From NCBI GenBank assembly GCA_003506435.1, contig DOAQ01000019.1:1-64000 (forward strand): a stretch of 64,000 nt of DNA, in the 5' to 3' direction. Under the pieces are notes generated by a model. It was not told the origin of the DNA. It saw only the letters and a list, made by a program, of their open reading frames with translations, and searched no databases. The position numbers and the translations under genes are program-made. This stretch comes from Prolixibacteraceae bacterium (lineage in GTDB: Bacteria > Bacteroidota > Bacteroidia > Bacteroidales > Prolixibacteraceae). Within the stretch, counting starts at the first letter, position 1, and each line of letters begins with the position of its first letter. Shown piece after piece: positions 27,043 through 35,633 of this stretch.

Positions 27043-28935
27043 ATGAGAAAATGGCGCATTGAAGATTCTGCTGAGTTGTATAACATTAATGGCTGGGGCA
27101 GAAGTTATTTTTCAATCAATGAAAAAGGAAATGTGGTGGTTACCCCTAAAAAGGAGGGGCCACAAGTCGATTTAAAAGAGCTGGTTGACGAACTCTCGTT
27201 ACGGGATGTTTCGGCCCCTATGCTAATCCGGTTTCCGGATATATTGGACAGCCGGATTGAAAAGATGACCAGTTGTTTTAAAATTGCTGCTGAAGAATAC
27301 GATTACAAGGGACAGAATTTTATTATTTACCCCATCAAGGTAAACCAGATGCGACCGGTAGTTGAAGAGATTGTCGGTCATGGAAATAAATTCAATATTG
27401 GACTTGAAGCCGGCTCGAAACCTGAATTGCATACCGTAATTGCAACGAATACTGACAACGATTCGCTGATTATCTGCAATGGCTATAAAGATGAAGATTA
27501 CGTTGAACTGGCGCTTTTGGCCCAAAAAATGGGACGCCGCATTTTTCTGGTTGTTGAAAAACTGAACGAATTAAAACTGATCAATAAAATTGCCAAGCGT
27601 TTGAAAATGAAACCCAATCTGGGGGTTCGCATCAAGCTGGCAAGCTCGGGGAGTGGCAAATGGGAAAATTCGGGCGGCGATGTCAGTAAATTCGGTTTAA
27701 CATCGAGCGAACTGCTTGAAGCCATGGAATACCTAGAAACCAACAATCTGAAAGATTGCCTGCGCCTGGTTCATTTTCATATTGGCAGCCAGGTGACCAA
27801 GATTCGCCGCATAAAACTGGCCCTGCGCGAAGCATCTCATTTTTATGCACAGCTATGTCACGAAGGTTTCAATATTGAATTCGTCGATATTGGTGGCGGA
27901 CTGGGTGTTGATTACGACGGGACCCGTTCGGCATACAGCGAAAGCAGCGTTAATTACAGCATTCAGGAATACGTAAATGACGCTATATCGACGATGGTGG
28001 ATGTGAGCGAGAAAAATAACCTGCCACATCCGAATGTAATTACAGAATCGGGCAGATCACTGACAGCCCATCATTCGGTGCTGATTTTTGAAGCGCTGGA
28101 ATCAACTTCGGTTCCGGAATGGGATGACGATGAAGAAGTAACGGAAGAAGACCATGAACTGGTTCAGGAACTGTATCAGGCATGGAATGCGCTGAACCAA
28201 CCGTATATGCTCGAAACATGGCACGATGCACAACAAATCAGGGAAGAAGCGCTCGACCGTTTCAGCTTGGGTTTGCTTGACATTAAAACGCGCGCAAAGA
28301 TTGAGCGTTTGTTTTGGTCGATCGGTCTCGAAATTTATCAGATGAGCACAAAGTTGAAACACATTCCGGAGGAATTGTTGGTTTTGCCTAAACTTCTGGC
28401 TGATAAATATTTTTGCAATTTCTCCCTGTTCCAGTCGTTGCCCGATTCATGGGCTATTGACCAGATTTTCCCGATCATTCCGATTCAGCGTCTCGACCAA
28501 AGGCCGGAACGGAATGCGACCATACAGGACATTACCTGCGATTCGGATGGAAAGATTGATAACTTTATTTCACCCAAAAATACATCGTATTACCTGCCCG
28601 TCCATTCGCTGAAAGCCAATGAACCATATTATATCGGCGTTTTTCTTGTGGGAGCTTACCAGGAAATTCTGGGCGACCTGCACAACTTGTTCGGCGATAC
28701 CAACGCGGTGCATGTTTCGGTTGATAAAAACGGGTACAGCATCGATCAGGTGATTGACGGCGAAACGGTTGCAGAAGTGCTCGATTACGCCGGATATAAC
28801 GCGAAAAAGCTGGTACGTACAGTTGAAACCTGGGTGACAACCACTGTGAAAGCCGGTATTATTTCGGCTACGGAAGGAAAAGAATTCCTGTCGAATTATC
28901 GTTCAGGCCTTTACGGATACACGTATTTGGAATAA
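27043..28935 (+). CDS. speA: Biosynthetic arginine decarboxylase
   Basis: A cytoplasmic PLP enzyme that converts arginine to agmatine, the first step of polyamine synthesis in this phylum. The product is 630 residues, the normal SpeA length. The barrel carries the PLP lysine in IIYPIKVNQMRP (Lys99), VHFHIGSQVTKI, the FVDIGGGLGVDYDG phosphate loop and NVITESGRSLTAHHSVL. The C-terminal beta domain has QSLPDSWAIDQIFPIIPIQRL and the cysteine-containing ATIQDITCDSDGKID, followed by YYIGVFLVGAYQEILGDLHNLFGD. It has its own promoter and terminator. Identification is firm. Confidence 0.96.
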   Translation: MRKWRIEDSAELYNINGWGRSYFSINEKGNVVVTPKKEGPQVDLKELVDELSLRDVSAPMLIRFPDILDSRIEKMTSCFKIAAEEYDYKGQNFIIYPIKVNQMRPVVEEIVGHGNKFNIGLEAGSKPELHTVIATNTDNDSLIICNGYKDEDYVELALLAQKMGRRIFLVVEKLNELKLINKIAKRLKMKPNLGVRIKLASSGSGKWENSGGDVSKFGLTSSELLEAMEYLETNNLKDCLRLVHFHIGSQVTKIRRIKLALREASHFYAQLCHEGFNIEFVDIGGGLGVDYDGTRSAYSESSVNYSIQEYVNDAISTMVDVSEKNNLPHPNVITESGRSLTAHHSVLIFEALESTSVPEWDDDEEVTEEDHELVQELYQAWNALNQPYMLETWHDAQQIREEALDRFSLGLLDIKTRAKIERLFWSIGLEIYQMSTKLKHIPEELLVLPKLLADKYFCNFSLFQSLPDSWAIDQIFPIIPIQRLDQRPERNATIQDITCDSDGKIDNFISPKNTSYYLPVHSLKANEPYYIGVFLVGAYQEILGDLHNLFGDTNAVHVSVDKNGYSIDQVIDGETVAEVLDYAGYNAKKLVRTVETWVTTTVKAGIISATEGKEFLSNYRSGLYGYTYLE

Positions 28936-28958
28936 AATCAGAGCGAAAATATATTCAG

Positions 28959-28985
28959 AAAGGGGAAATTTAGTTCCCCTTTTTT
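28959..28985 (+). terminator. speA terminator
   Basis: AAAGGGGAA and TTCCCCTTT form the stem around a 6-nt loop, followed by T residues. Confidence 0.8.
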
Positions 28986-29095
28986 GTTATTCAGGACAAT
29001 ATGAAAATTTACAATTGAAAGCCCCTCCCCTGCCGGTGTTTTTATCCATTCGGGTAGCAGTGTGCCCCGTCCGGGTAAAGTAAAAAACAGGCGGT

Positions 29096-30088
29096 CTACT
29101 GAAATTTACTGATATCCCATTTCGGTTCCATGTTCTTCAGCGCCTCCGGGTTTACTGTTATATAATTCGGCACTACGTTCTCCGTCCCGATTTCACTGGT
29201 GGATTTGCCTTCCAGCACATCAACAGCCATCGTTCCGGCGGTTTTCCCGACGTCGTAATATTTGGCTCCCACACCAAAAATGACATTACCGTAAACTTTA
29301 TACGGATTGTTGGTAAACAGCGGAATTTTCGCCCTCGCCGCCGCATTGATCAACTGGTCGATGCCCGCTTCCACCACGTTATCGCCACCCAGCCAAAGAG
29401 CCTCAACCCCGCGCATGGTAAGGCTCATCGCCGTCTCCAGTATTTGCGTAGAACTTTCCACGCTCATTTCCACCAGCTCGATTCCCAGTTCCTTGCATTT
29501 TTTACGGGCAAGTATGACACAGGCTTCGGAACAAACTTCGCTGGTACACCAGACAACACCCACCTTTTTTAGCGCAGGATACATTTCCCGGGCGGTGTCA
29601 AAAGCCCTTTCAACCGGTTGAAAAGTCCCGATTCCCACCAAGTGCGGCGGATGCTGATCGGGCGCGCTTCCGGTAATGCCGACACCCGAAATAAACGGGT
29701 CGGTCACCGCACAAAAAACATGTTTCACCTTGCCTTCCTTGTTGGCATTGGCCATGGTTTGCAGGGCCGGTGTACTGACGGACACCACGATATCGTAATT
29801 GCCGTTCACAATAGTTTGTGCAATCATGTTGCCGGTTGGCATGTCGCCTTCGGCACAATACTTTTTGATGGCGCAGTTTTTCCCGTCCACATAACCGCGT
29901 TCGGCCAGTGCATCCAGAACACCGTTTTCCGTTTCATCAAGCACCATACGGGAAGCTATTTTGTAAATGGCAATCTGGAAAAATTCCTTTTTCTTTTCGC
30001 TCTCGCGGTTTTCGAGATCGAGAAGCAACAAAACTGCCGCGGTGATTGCGAGCGCCAAAATGGCTTTTAAAATATTGAAGTGTTTCAT
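29096..30088 (-). CDS. ABC transporter substrate-binding protein (TrpX-like), single copy
   Basis: A 330-residue periplasmic binding protein of the PF04392/TrpX type. It starts at the ATG at 30088 (MKHFNILKAILALAI), and a longer in-frame N-terminus lacks a signal. It has an N-terminal membrane anchor without lipobox cysteine. The fold is read from IAYKIASRM-like first strand, GDMPTGNMIAQTIVNGNYDIVVSVSTPALQT, HVFCAVTDPFISGVG, VGVVWCTSEVCSEACV and GVEALWLGGDNVV. It lies 2.3 kb from the ATPase and permease genes it probably serves, separated by an AT-rich block. Extra cysteines (CSEAC) set it apart from the duplicated binding protein at 35634. Ligand unknown. Confidence 0.8.
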   Translation of the reverse strand: MKHFNILKAILALAITAAVLLLLDLENRESEKKKEFFQIAIYKIASRMVLDETENGVLDALAERGYVDGKNCAIKKYCAEGDMPTGNMIAQTIVNGNYDIVVSVSTPALQTMANANKEGKVKHVFCAVTDPFISGVGITGSAPDQHPPHLVGIGTFQPVERAFDTAREMYPALKKVGVVWCTSEVCSEACVILARKKCKELGIELVEMSVESSTQILETAMSLTMRGVEALWLGGDNVVEAGIDQLINAAARAKIPLFTNNPYKVYGNVIFGVGAKYYDVGKTAGTMAVDVLEGKSTSEIGTENVVPNYITVNPEALKNMEPKWDISKFQ

Positions 30089-30117
30089 GTGATTCGGTTT
30101 TGCAAAATTAGGCCAAA

Positions 30118-30300
30118 CTAGTTTAACCATTTTTTTAGCTTTTGTGCCGCTTTGTCTTTTGTGTTGACACGCTCATTTACCGAATCATCAAGCCCCTTCT
30201 GCACTTTCTGAACAAAAATCAAATGATCAACAACCTGGTCTATTGTCAGTTTTTCAGGCAATTTGTCAAGCGAATTAATGATTTGAGTTTTTGTCAACAT
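30118..30300 (-). CDS. Small orphan antitoxin-like protein
   Basis: 60 residues: MLTKTQIINSLDKLP, VDHLIFVQKVQKGLDDS, ending in a KKWLN tail. It resembles the short helical antitoxins that accompany RelE/ParE toxins in Bacteroidota, which often read LPE..D.LI.RL..L.KIE.GL..S....KEKLKKWL. The expected toxin is not downstream, where the binding-protein gene begins. It may be an orphan left from a lost module. The HigBA pair lies just upstream on the same strand. Confidence 0.5.
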   Translation of the reverse strand: MLTKTQIINSLDKLPEKLTIDQVVDHLIFVQKVQKGLDDSVNERVNTKDKAAQKLKKWLN

Positions 30301-30402
30301 ACCGATCTGTTTTAATCCAAAGATAGCAAATCCAGAAGTGGGTATAACATTTTTTTAAAGATGACAATTTTGAAAAATTCCTTTTTTCGGGTAAATCATC
30401 CG

Positions 30403-30708
30403 CTAAAGTCTAATTGAAAGCTCCAATTGTCCACCAAAACCAAGTTCAATAATTTTTTGAAGCGTCGAAATACGAGCTTCTTTTACATTATTCTCAATCT
30501 TAGAAATGTACGATTTAGTCGTTCCTACTTTTTCGGCAAGCTGTTCTTGGGTCATGCCCATTTCAATACGTGTATCATGAATTAAAGCTCCAATTTTGAA
30601 GTTTTCGTAACCTGCATCAAGTTCATCACGCTCTTTCGTCCCACTTTTTCCGTAGTTTTTTTCTTTGAACTCTTCAAGAGTTATCAAGTTCTTATTTTTC
30701 GTTTTCAT
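30403..30708 (-). CDS. XRE-family antitoxin (HigA-like)
   Basis: A 101-residue DNA-binding antitoxin. Residues about 35-95 form a Cro/CI helix-turn-helix: IGALIHDTRIEMGMTQEQLAEKVGTTKSYISKIENNV, then ARISTLQKIIELG. It overlaps the 3' end of the upstream toxin gene by 17 bp, the toxin-first order of higBA modules. It would neutralise the toxin and repress the shared promoter. The N-terminal 35 residues (LEEFKEKNYGKSGTKERDEL) resemble the toxin-binding tail of HigA proteins. Confidence 0.85.
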   Translation of the reverse strand: MKTKNKNLITLEEFKEKNYGKSGTKERDELDAGYENFKIGALIHDTRIEMGMTQEQLAEKVGTTKSYISKIENNVKEARISTLQKIIELGFGGQLELSIRL

Positions 30709-31039
30709 ATTCTGCTCTTATTTTAAGTGCTAATTCAATTTCCTTTTTAGGTGTCTTTTGTGTTTTCTTTTGGAAGCCATTTACTAAAACGACTAATTGT
30801 CCCTGGTCAAAAAAACAAAAAATGCGAAATATGTTTCTTCCTGATTGAACCCTGATTTCATAAAGTCCATCTGTATTCTCAATGTGCTTAAAATACGTTT
30901 CCGGAACCCTTTGTAATTCTTCAATTAAGTTGAAAGTCCAAATAATCTTAGCTTTTACCGTTTTTGATTGTTTCCCAAAAAAATTCTGGAAGTAATCTTT
31001 GTAAAACGCAATCGTCCTATATTTCCGATTTTTATCCAC
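30692..31039 (-). CDS. RelE/HigB-type toxin (phage Gp49-like)
   Basis: A 115-residue toxin of the Gp49/HigB group. These act as ribosome-dependent mRNA interferases. Seen: AFYKDYFQNFFGKQSKTVKAKIIWTFNLIEELQRVPETYFKHIENTDGLYEIRVQ read in short blocks, then RNIFRIFCFFDQGQLVVLVNGFQKKTQKTPKKEIELAL. The basic FQKKTQKTPKKEI tail is the usual active-side signature. The start codon is GTG at 31037-31039. A -7 box sits so close that the message could be leaderless. Pairs with the antitoxin gene that overlaps its end. Confidence 0.87.
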   Translation of the reverse strand: MDKNRKYRTIAFYKDYFQNFFGKQSKTVKAKIIWTFNLIEELQRVPETYFKHIENTDGLYEIRVQSGRNIFRIFCFFDQGQLVVLVNGFQKKTQKTPKKEIELALKIRAEYENEK

Positions 31040-31043
31040 GATG

Positions 31044-31074
31044 CAAAGCTACGAAAGTTTCCCTAAAGTGAAAC
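31044..31074 (-). promoter_or_regulatory. higBA promoter with internal inverted repeat
   Basis: On the minus strand TAGCTTTG (31044-31051) matches TAnnTTTG. GTTTC (31057-31061) and GAAAC (31070-31074) form an inverted repeat just upstream of it, within the -7/-33 spacer, where a HigA dimer could block transcription. The -33 box is imperfect. Confidence 0.5.
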
Positions 31075-31191
31075 AACAAAAATAAAATAGTTAGCTATTC
31101 GAAGAGAAAAATCTGCCAAATTAGCTTTGGGTAGAGTACTAATTTTCCTGTCAACGAAGCAGCGAGACCCTACTTGTGGGTATTTTGCTGT

Positions 31192-32367
31192 TTATGAGCC
31201 TTTATTGTGTGTAGTGCTTATTTGTTTAAATTCATTTATTTCAGCTTCTGTAAAAATCTCATTATGCTCTAAAAAATAATCTTCCTCTCTAATCCTAATA
31301 TATGACAAAAATACTCCATCGTATTCTTTATTAAACTTCAAATCTTTATCTTTTAAAGAATTAAAATCTTCACTGCTCCATGATAGTCTTTTTCTATTCG
31401 TTGAAATATTAGTAAAATACCAATGAAAACCGCCAATGCAATATACCTTAACTATCTTCTCAGAGAATGCAAATAAAGCAACAGCAACTAAATCATGTTG
31501 TCCTAACAAGTGTTTTTGAGAAAAAATTTCATCAATCTTATTTCTATTAACAAAATCATGTTTTACAACGTCTAGAACAGATGGAATCATCTCCTCTTCA
31601 GTTATTATTGAATCATAATGAGCTTTATACATTTCAGTTTGCTTGTAAGAATTGATATGCTCTATCCCAATATAATTTGCAATAAACTCTTTGCTATATC
31701 CTTGTGTCATTAATTGGCCAGTCCTATTATAAATATTTTCATCTGCTAATAATATTGGAAATGGGTCAATCACCAATCTAAATACAGCAATTGCGCCAAT
31801 GCTTTGCTTGATAAAAGATTCAAAATCATTAATTAACCTATAATTCCAGTTCTCTTTTTCTTTATTGAAAGGATGATTCCTATATGTATAGTATTTATCA
31901 AATCCCTGTTTATGAACATATTTATTCAGCTTTTGCTTCGTCAACTCTAATTCATCAAAGTAAACTGACATTTTATCTCTTAAATCTGCAAACTCTTTTT
32001 TCCTTTGGTTTAATTCATTAATCATTTGATTGTGCAATGGAAACCTTTCTTGTTTTTTCCATTTTGATAATTGTTTTGAACGATTTTCTTTCTCATCATC
32101 CACGAAATAAATTATCGTTGTAGCAATCTCAAGCGATTGCCTAAGTGAATAAAACGAACAGTCAAAATAACCTTTTTCAAATAGTGAAATAGCATTAATT
32201 ATTAATTGAATTGATTCTCTAAAGAAATCATTTGCAAACATTGCATCAACCCGACCAGTCCAACTTTGATGGATATTAAATAAGTCAAGATGATATTGTT
32301 CCTTATTTTTTAATTCAACTGGAACAATATTCTCTTCTTCTCTATTCTTTATAAAATCAAAATCCAT
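31192..32367 (-). CDS. Unknown AT-rich 391-residue protein
   Basis: I do not recognise this protein. It is soluble, 391 residues, with no signal peptide. The N-terminal half looks helical: FFRESIQLIINAISLFEKGYFDCSFYSLRQSLEIATTIIYF, read in parts, recalls HEPN- or Abi-like helical bundles but lacks the R-x4-6-H motif. A basic patch KQLSKWKKQERF follows. The C-terminal half alternates beta and helix with aromatic FHWYFTNIS. Base composition is visibly richer in A+T than the flanking transporter genes, and it adjoins a toxin-antitoxin pair. It is therefore probably acquired, perhaps a defence or stress gene. That is inference. Confidence 0.6.
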   Translation of the reverse strand: MDFDFIKNREEENIVPVELKNKEQYHLDLFNIHQSWTGRVDAMFANDFFRESIQLIINAISLFEKGYFDCSFYSLRQSLEIATTIIYFVDDEKENRSKQLSKWKKQERFPLHNQMINELNQRKKEFADLRDKMSVYFDELELTKQKLNKYVHKQGFDKYYTYRNHPFNKEKENWNYRLINDFESFIKQSIGAIAVFRLVIDPFPILLADENIYNRTGQLMTQGYSKEFIANYIGIEHINSYKQTEMYKAHYDSIITEEEMIPSVLDVVKHDFVNRNKIDEIFSQKHLLGQHDLVAVALFAFSEKIVKVYCIGGFHWYFTNISTNRKRLSWSSEDFNSLKDKDLKFNKEYDGVFLSYIRIREEDYFLEHNEIFTEAEINEFKQISTTHNKGS

Positions 32368-32443
32368 AAATGTTCGGGATTTTTTTTAGCATTACACATA
32401 ATAAATATCTACAAGTTTTAGGTACTTCGCCTCCAACTCACTC

Positions 32444-33256
32444 CTACACATACCCCGCTTCCAGCATCGCCGCCACCGCCGGGTCAATATTGTCTTTTCG
32501 GCGGAGTTCGTCGAAGAGGCTGAGCAGATCGTTCACCTTCAGGCGCTTTTTATCTTCTCCCCGAAAATCGTACGCCACCTTTCCCTGGTGCATCATAATA
32601 ATGCGGTCGCCCAGATTGACGGCCTGCTGCATCGAGTGGGTCACCATGAGCGTAGTCAGTTGGTCGCGCGATATAACTTGCTGCGTGAGGTCGATTACTT
32701 TGCTTGCAGTTTTTGGGTCAAGTGCCGCTGTGTGTTCGTCGAGCAACAGCAACTTCGGTTTCAGGGCCGTTGCCATCAGCAAGGTGAGCGCCTGCCGTTG
32801 TCCGCCGGAAAGCTTTCCAATCGGGTTTTCCAGACGGTCTTCCAGCCCCATATTCAGCGGTCGCACCATTCGTTTGAAATCGTCGAGCAGGTGTTTCGAC
32901 AGTCCCCAGCCCAGCCCGCGTTTCATACCGCGTTTCATGGCCAGCGCCAGGTTTTCCTGAATCGACATATTGGGCGCCGTCCCGCTAAACGGGTTCTGAA
33001 ATACCCGGCCAATATATTTCGCGCGTTTGTGTTCGTCCCATTTGGTGATGTCAACGCCGTCAAGCGAAATTTTGCCCTCATCAACCAAAAACGTACCTGC
33101 AACGGCATTCAAAGTGGTCGATTTGCCCGAGCCGTTGGTTCCCAGCACGCACACAAAACTTCCTTCTTCAATTTGAATACTGACGCCCCGGATTGCTTTC
33201 ACCTCGTTGGCAGTGCCCGGATTAAAGGTCTTTGTAATGTTTTCTATCTTAAGCAT
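32444..33256 (-). CDS. ABC transporter ATP-binding protein
   Basis: A 270-residue ABC ATPase. Walker A is VLGTNGSGKSTTLNAVAG, the Q-loop region is YIGRVFQNPFSGTAP, the signature is GKLSGGQRQALTLLMA, Walker B is KLLLLDEHTAALDPKTA, and the switch His is in TLMVTHSMQQAV. Its subfamily is that of TrpZ/LivG-like ATPases paired with PF02653 permeases. The start overlaps the permease stop by 8 bp, so the two are translationally coupled. It powers uptake of the ligand of the TrpX-like binding proteins encoded on both sides. Ligand unknown. Confidence 0.92.
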   Translation of the reverse strand: MLKIENITKTFNPGTANEVKAIRGVSIQIEEGSFVCVLGTNGSGKSTTLNAVAGTFLVDEGKISLDGVDITKWDEHKRAKYIGRVFQNPFSGTAPNMSIQENLALAMKRGMKRGLGWGLSKHLLDDFKRMVRPLNMGLEDRLENPIGKLSGGQRQALTLLMATALKPKLLLLDEHTAALDPKTASKVIDLTQQVISRDQLTTLMVTHSMQQAVNLGDRIIMMHQGKVAYDFRGEDKKRLKVNDLLSLFDELRRKDNIDPAVAAMLEAGYV

Positions 33257-34190
33257 GGATTTTCCGTTTAAAGGTGAATTTCTTTTTATTCTTCATGATA
33301 CCCGGAAGAATGAGCGCAATAAACACAAACAGGGCAGTGATAATTTTCAGGTCGTTCGGGTTCAGTCCCCAGCGAAGGGCAATAGCCACCAGCAGGCGGA
33401 ACAACACCGAACCAAAAACAGCGCCTGTAATCACAAATCCCAAACTGTTGTCGTTGATGATTGCTTCGCCGATGATGACACTGGCAAGTCCCCACACCAT
33501 CATCCCGATGCCCATCTGCACATCGGCAAAACCCTGATATTGTGCCAACATCGCACCAGCCAGTGCAATAAAACCGTTCGACAGCGCCACCCCGGCAATG
33601 ATCATGGCTTTGGTATTTACGCCCAGCGCGCGGATCATCTGGTCGTTGTCGCCCGTGGCACGCATGGCCGTCCCGATGTTGGTTTTAAAGAACCACCAAA
33701 GAATGATGCAGAAAATGACAATGGCAATCAGGCAAAAAAGCAATAGCCACAAATCTTTTACAGCGACATCCCAGCCTAAAACCATTGTCCGTGCATCGGC
33801 ACCCGACATCCAGACGGAAAAACTTTCGACCCACGAAAAAACGGTGGTCTTGTTCAGCAGCGGCACATTGCTCCGGCCCATCACATGCAGGTTTACCGAA
33901 TACAGCGCGGTCATTACCAGAATACCGGCCAGCAGTGGGTTGATTTTAAAACGAGTATGAATAACGCCCGTCACCGCCCCGGCAGCCATGCCTGCAATGA
34001 AAGCGATCAGGCTGGCCAGCAAAGGGTTCATTCCGGCAACGATTAACGAAGCGGCAGTCGCTGCTCCGAAGGTAAACGCCCCTTCAGCGGTAATATCGGG
34101 AAAGTCGAAGATGCGAAAACTGATAAAAATACCCAACGCCAGCAGCGAGAGTATGATTCCGATGGTGATTGATCCTATTAACAGAGACAT
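33249..34190 (-). CDS. ABC transporter permease (BPD_transp_2 / TrpY-like)
   Basis: A 313-residue inner-membrane permease with 8 to 9 hydrophobic segments. It is of the branched-chain-amino-acid/TrpY class: the conserved loop FDFPDITAEGAFTFGAA near the N-terminus, MAAGAVTGVIHTRFKINPLLAGILVMTALYSV in parts, AMRATGDNDQMIRALGVNTKAMIIAGVALSNGFIALAGA (the EAA-like coupling loop for the ATPase), and a basic KNKKKFTFKRK tail. It overlaps the ATPase gene and starts 9 bp after the STAS protein gene. Such a tight operon implies that the STAS protein belongs functionally with the transporter. Confidence 0.9.
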   Translation of the reverse strand: MSLLIGSITIGIILSLLALGIFISFRIFDFPDITAEGAFTFGAATAASLIVAGMNPLLASLIAFIAGMAAGAVTGVIHTRFKINPLLAGILVMTALYSVNLHVMGRSNVPLLNKTTVFSWVESFSVWMSGADARTMVLGWDVAVKDLWLLLFCLIAIVIFCIILWWFFKTNIGTAMRATGDNDQMIRALGVNTKAMIIAGVALSNGFIALAGAMLAQYQGFADVQMGIGMMVWGLASVIIGEAIINDNSLGFVITGAVFGSVLFRLLVAIALRWGLNPNDLKIITALFVFIALILPGIMKNKKKFTFKRKIHA

Positions 34191-34199
34191 ATCGGTAAT

Positions 34200-35450
34200 T
34201 TATTTGGTTGAAACAAAATGGGTTGATTCGATGGGTACGATCCAGCAGAAGCCCTGTACAAACTGGCTTTCGCCCAAACCGGAAATTTCACGGTCGTCGT
34301 TTGTCAGATGAAGAATATCAATCAGTTCCGAAGTATTGAAGAGAAAATCGATGGTTTCGTTCAGGTCGATGGCCGTCTTCTTCAGCGGAACATACGGAAA
34401 GACAGCCGCGTGCACATGCCCCCTCGTTGATGAACCGGCTTGCAAAGGCCGTGTAAATTTCGCGGTTTCAGCATTTTTAGTAAATGAAAAATAACCAACC
34501 GACAGGGTCAGCATTTTATTATGGGCAGGCTCCGTCGTAAAATTCAAAGTTTCTTTCACTTCCGGAAAACTGAAAATTTTCTTTCCGTCAACCGGCGAGG
34601 CATTCAGCGAAGCGCCAATCAGACCGCCACTTTCAGCAACCATCACAATACCAATTTGATCGGCATTTGTCAACTTGCGGAAATTTTCGGCCAAACGGCT
34701 CAGCCCAATCGTCGATTTTTCATCGTTGCCCTGAAAGCGCAACAGATGCGGAAAATTCCCCCCGAAATGAATCCCATATAATTCGGTAAGCGATGCAATC
34801 AACTGGCCGCTGCTTACCATGTAATCGGGTTTTTTCGAGCCATCGGCAGGAAGATAGGCGATGTTTTTCCCTACCATCATGTATTCGCCAAAACGGTTTT
34901 TGCATTCGTTAAACGAATCGCCGATAGCGCCCAAACCAATGGCAAACTGTTTTTCTTCGGATTGAACTTTCCGGGCATTTTCAGCAACAAAACCCGATTG
35001 AAGCACCATATCCGGCTTTCCGTAGAAATTTGCAGCCGATTTTCCATCCGGCAAAAGCTCCGAAACCTTGAATGAAAATCCCCGATCCGCCCACTGTTCC
35101 GGAGTTTCTTCCTGCTGCTTTTCAACAATTTTCGTTACCGGTTTCTGCCGCAACATGTCAGCCATCCCCACCATGTTTAAAACCTGCCCCACATTGTCGG
35201 ACATGGCCTGAATGTAGAAATACCCGTTTACTGATTTCAGGTTTTTGTATTGGGCAACCAGCGAGCGGATACCTGCCGAACTGAGGTACTCAATTCCCAA
35301 TAGATCGAGCGAAAGGTGGTAGTGGCCGTCGCGAACCAGCCGGTCGATTGAATCGTTGAGATGCGTGGCCCAGTTGGCATCAAGCCGACCGGTGCATTTC
35401 AGAACCATCTCTTCGCCCTGATTTTCAATATTGATTTCCAGATTGTTCAT
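34200..35450 (-). CDS. STAS-domain protein with an unknown second domain
   Basis: 416 residues from the ATG at 35450 (MNNLEINIENQGEEM); an upstream extension reads through a repeat and is not real. Residues 1-105 are a STAS domain of the anti-sigma-antagonist kind: CTGRLDANWATHL, LDLLGIEYLSSAGIRSLVAQ, with the phosphorylatable Ser in LSSAG. Residues about 130-415 are a domain I do not recognise: FAIGLGAIGDSF, VGKNIAYLPADGSKKPDY, IGIVMVAESGGLIGASLN. A diverged version of this domain follows the STAS domain in the protein at 37845. It is cotranscribed with the permease and ATPase. Probably a cytoplasmic switch protein; role inferred. Confidence 0.8.
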   Translation of the reverse strand: MNNLEINIENQGEEMVLKCTGRLDANWATHLNDSIDRLVRDGHYHLSLDLLGIEYLSSAGIRSLVAQYKNLKSVNGYFYIQAMSDNVGQVLNMVGMADMLRQKPVTKIVEKQQEETPEQWADRGFSFKVSELLPDGKSAANFYGKPDMVLQSGFVAENARKVQSEEKQFAIGLGAIGDSFNECKNRFGEYMMVGKNIAYLPADGSKKPDYMVSSGQLIASLTELYGIHFGGNFPHLLRFQGNDEKSTIGLSRLAENFRKLTNADQIGIVMVAESGGLIGASLNASPVDGKKIFSFPEVKETLNFTTEPAHNKMLTLSVGYFSFTKNAETAKFTRPLQAGSSTRGHVHAAVFPYVPLKKTAIDLNETIDFLFNTSELIDILHLTNDDREISGLGESQFVQGFCWIVPIESTHFVSTK

Positions 35451-35466
35451 ATTTTTAAGAATTTGT

Positions 35467-35532
35467 GGCCTCTCCCCTAACCCCTCTCCAAAAGAGAGGG
35501 GAACTGGCCGGTGAAAACCCGGAGAGTTTGGC
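35467..35532. repeat. Polypurine hairpin repeat, copy 1
   Basis: CCCCTCTC and GAGAGGGG form a hairpin with a 5-nt loop. Extended flanks (CTCTCCCCTAA on one side; AACTGGCCGGTGAAAA and GAGTTTGGC on the other) recur at 50068 and 52453. It ends 16 nt before the start codon of the STAS gene. The rest of the 180-bp gap shows nothing else. Confidence 0.85.
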
Positions 35533-35633
35533 ATTCATTTCTATATTGGTTATTTTGCTGATACTTATTTATTTTTTATTCGCTGTGTCTTATTCTCCTT
35601 TGTGTCTTAGCATCTTCCTGTACATTTGCTGTT

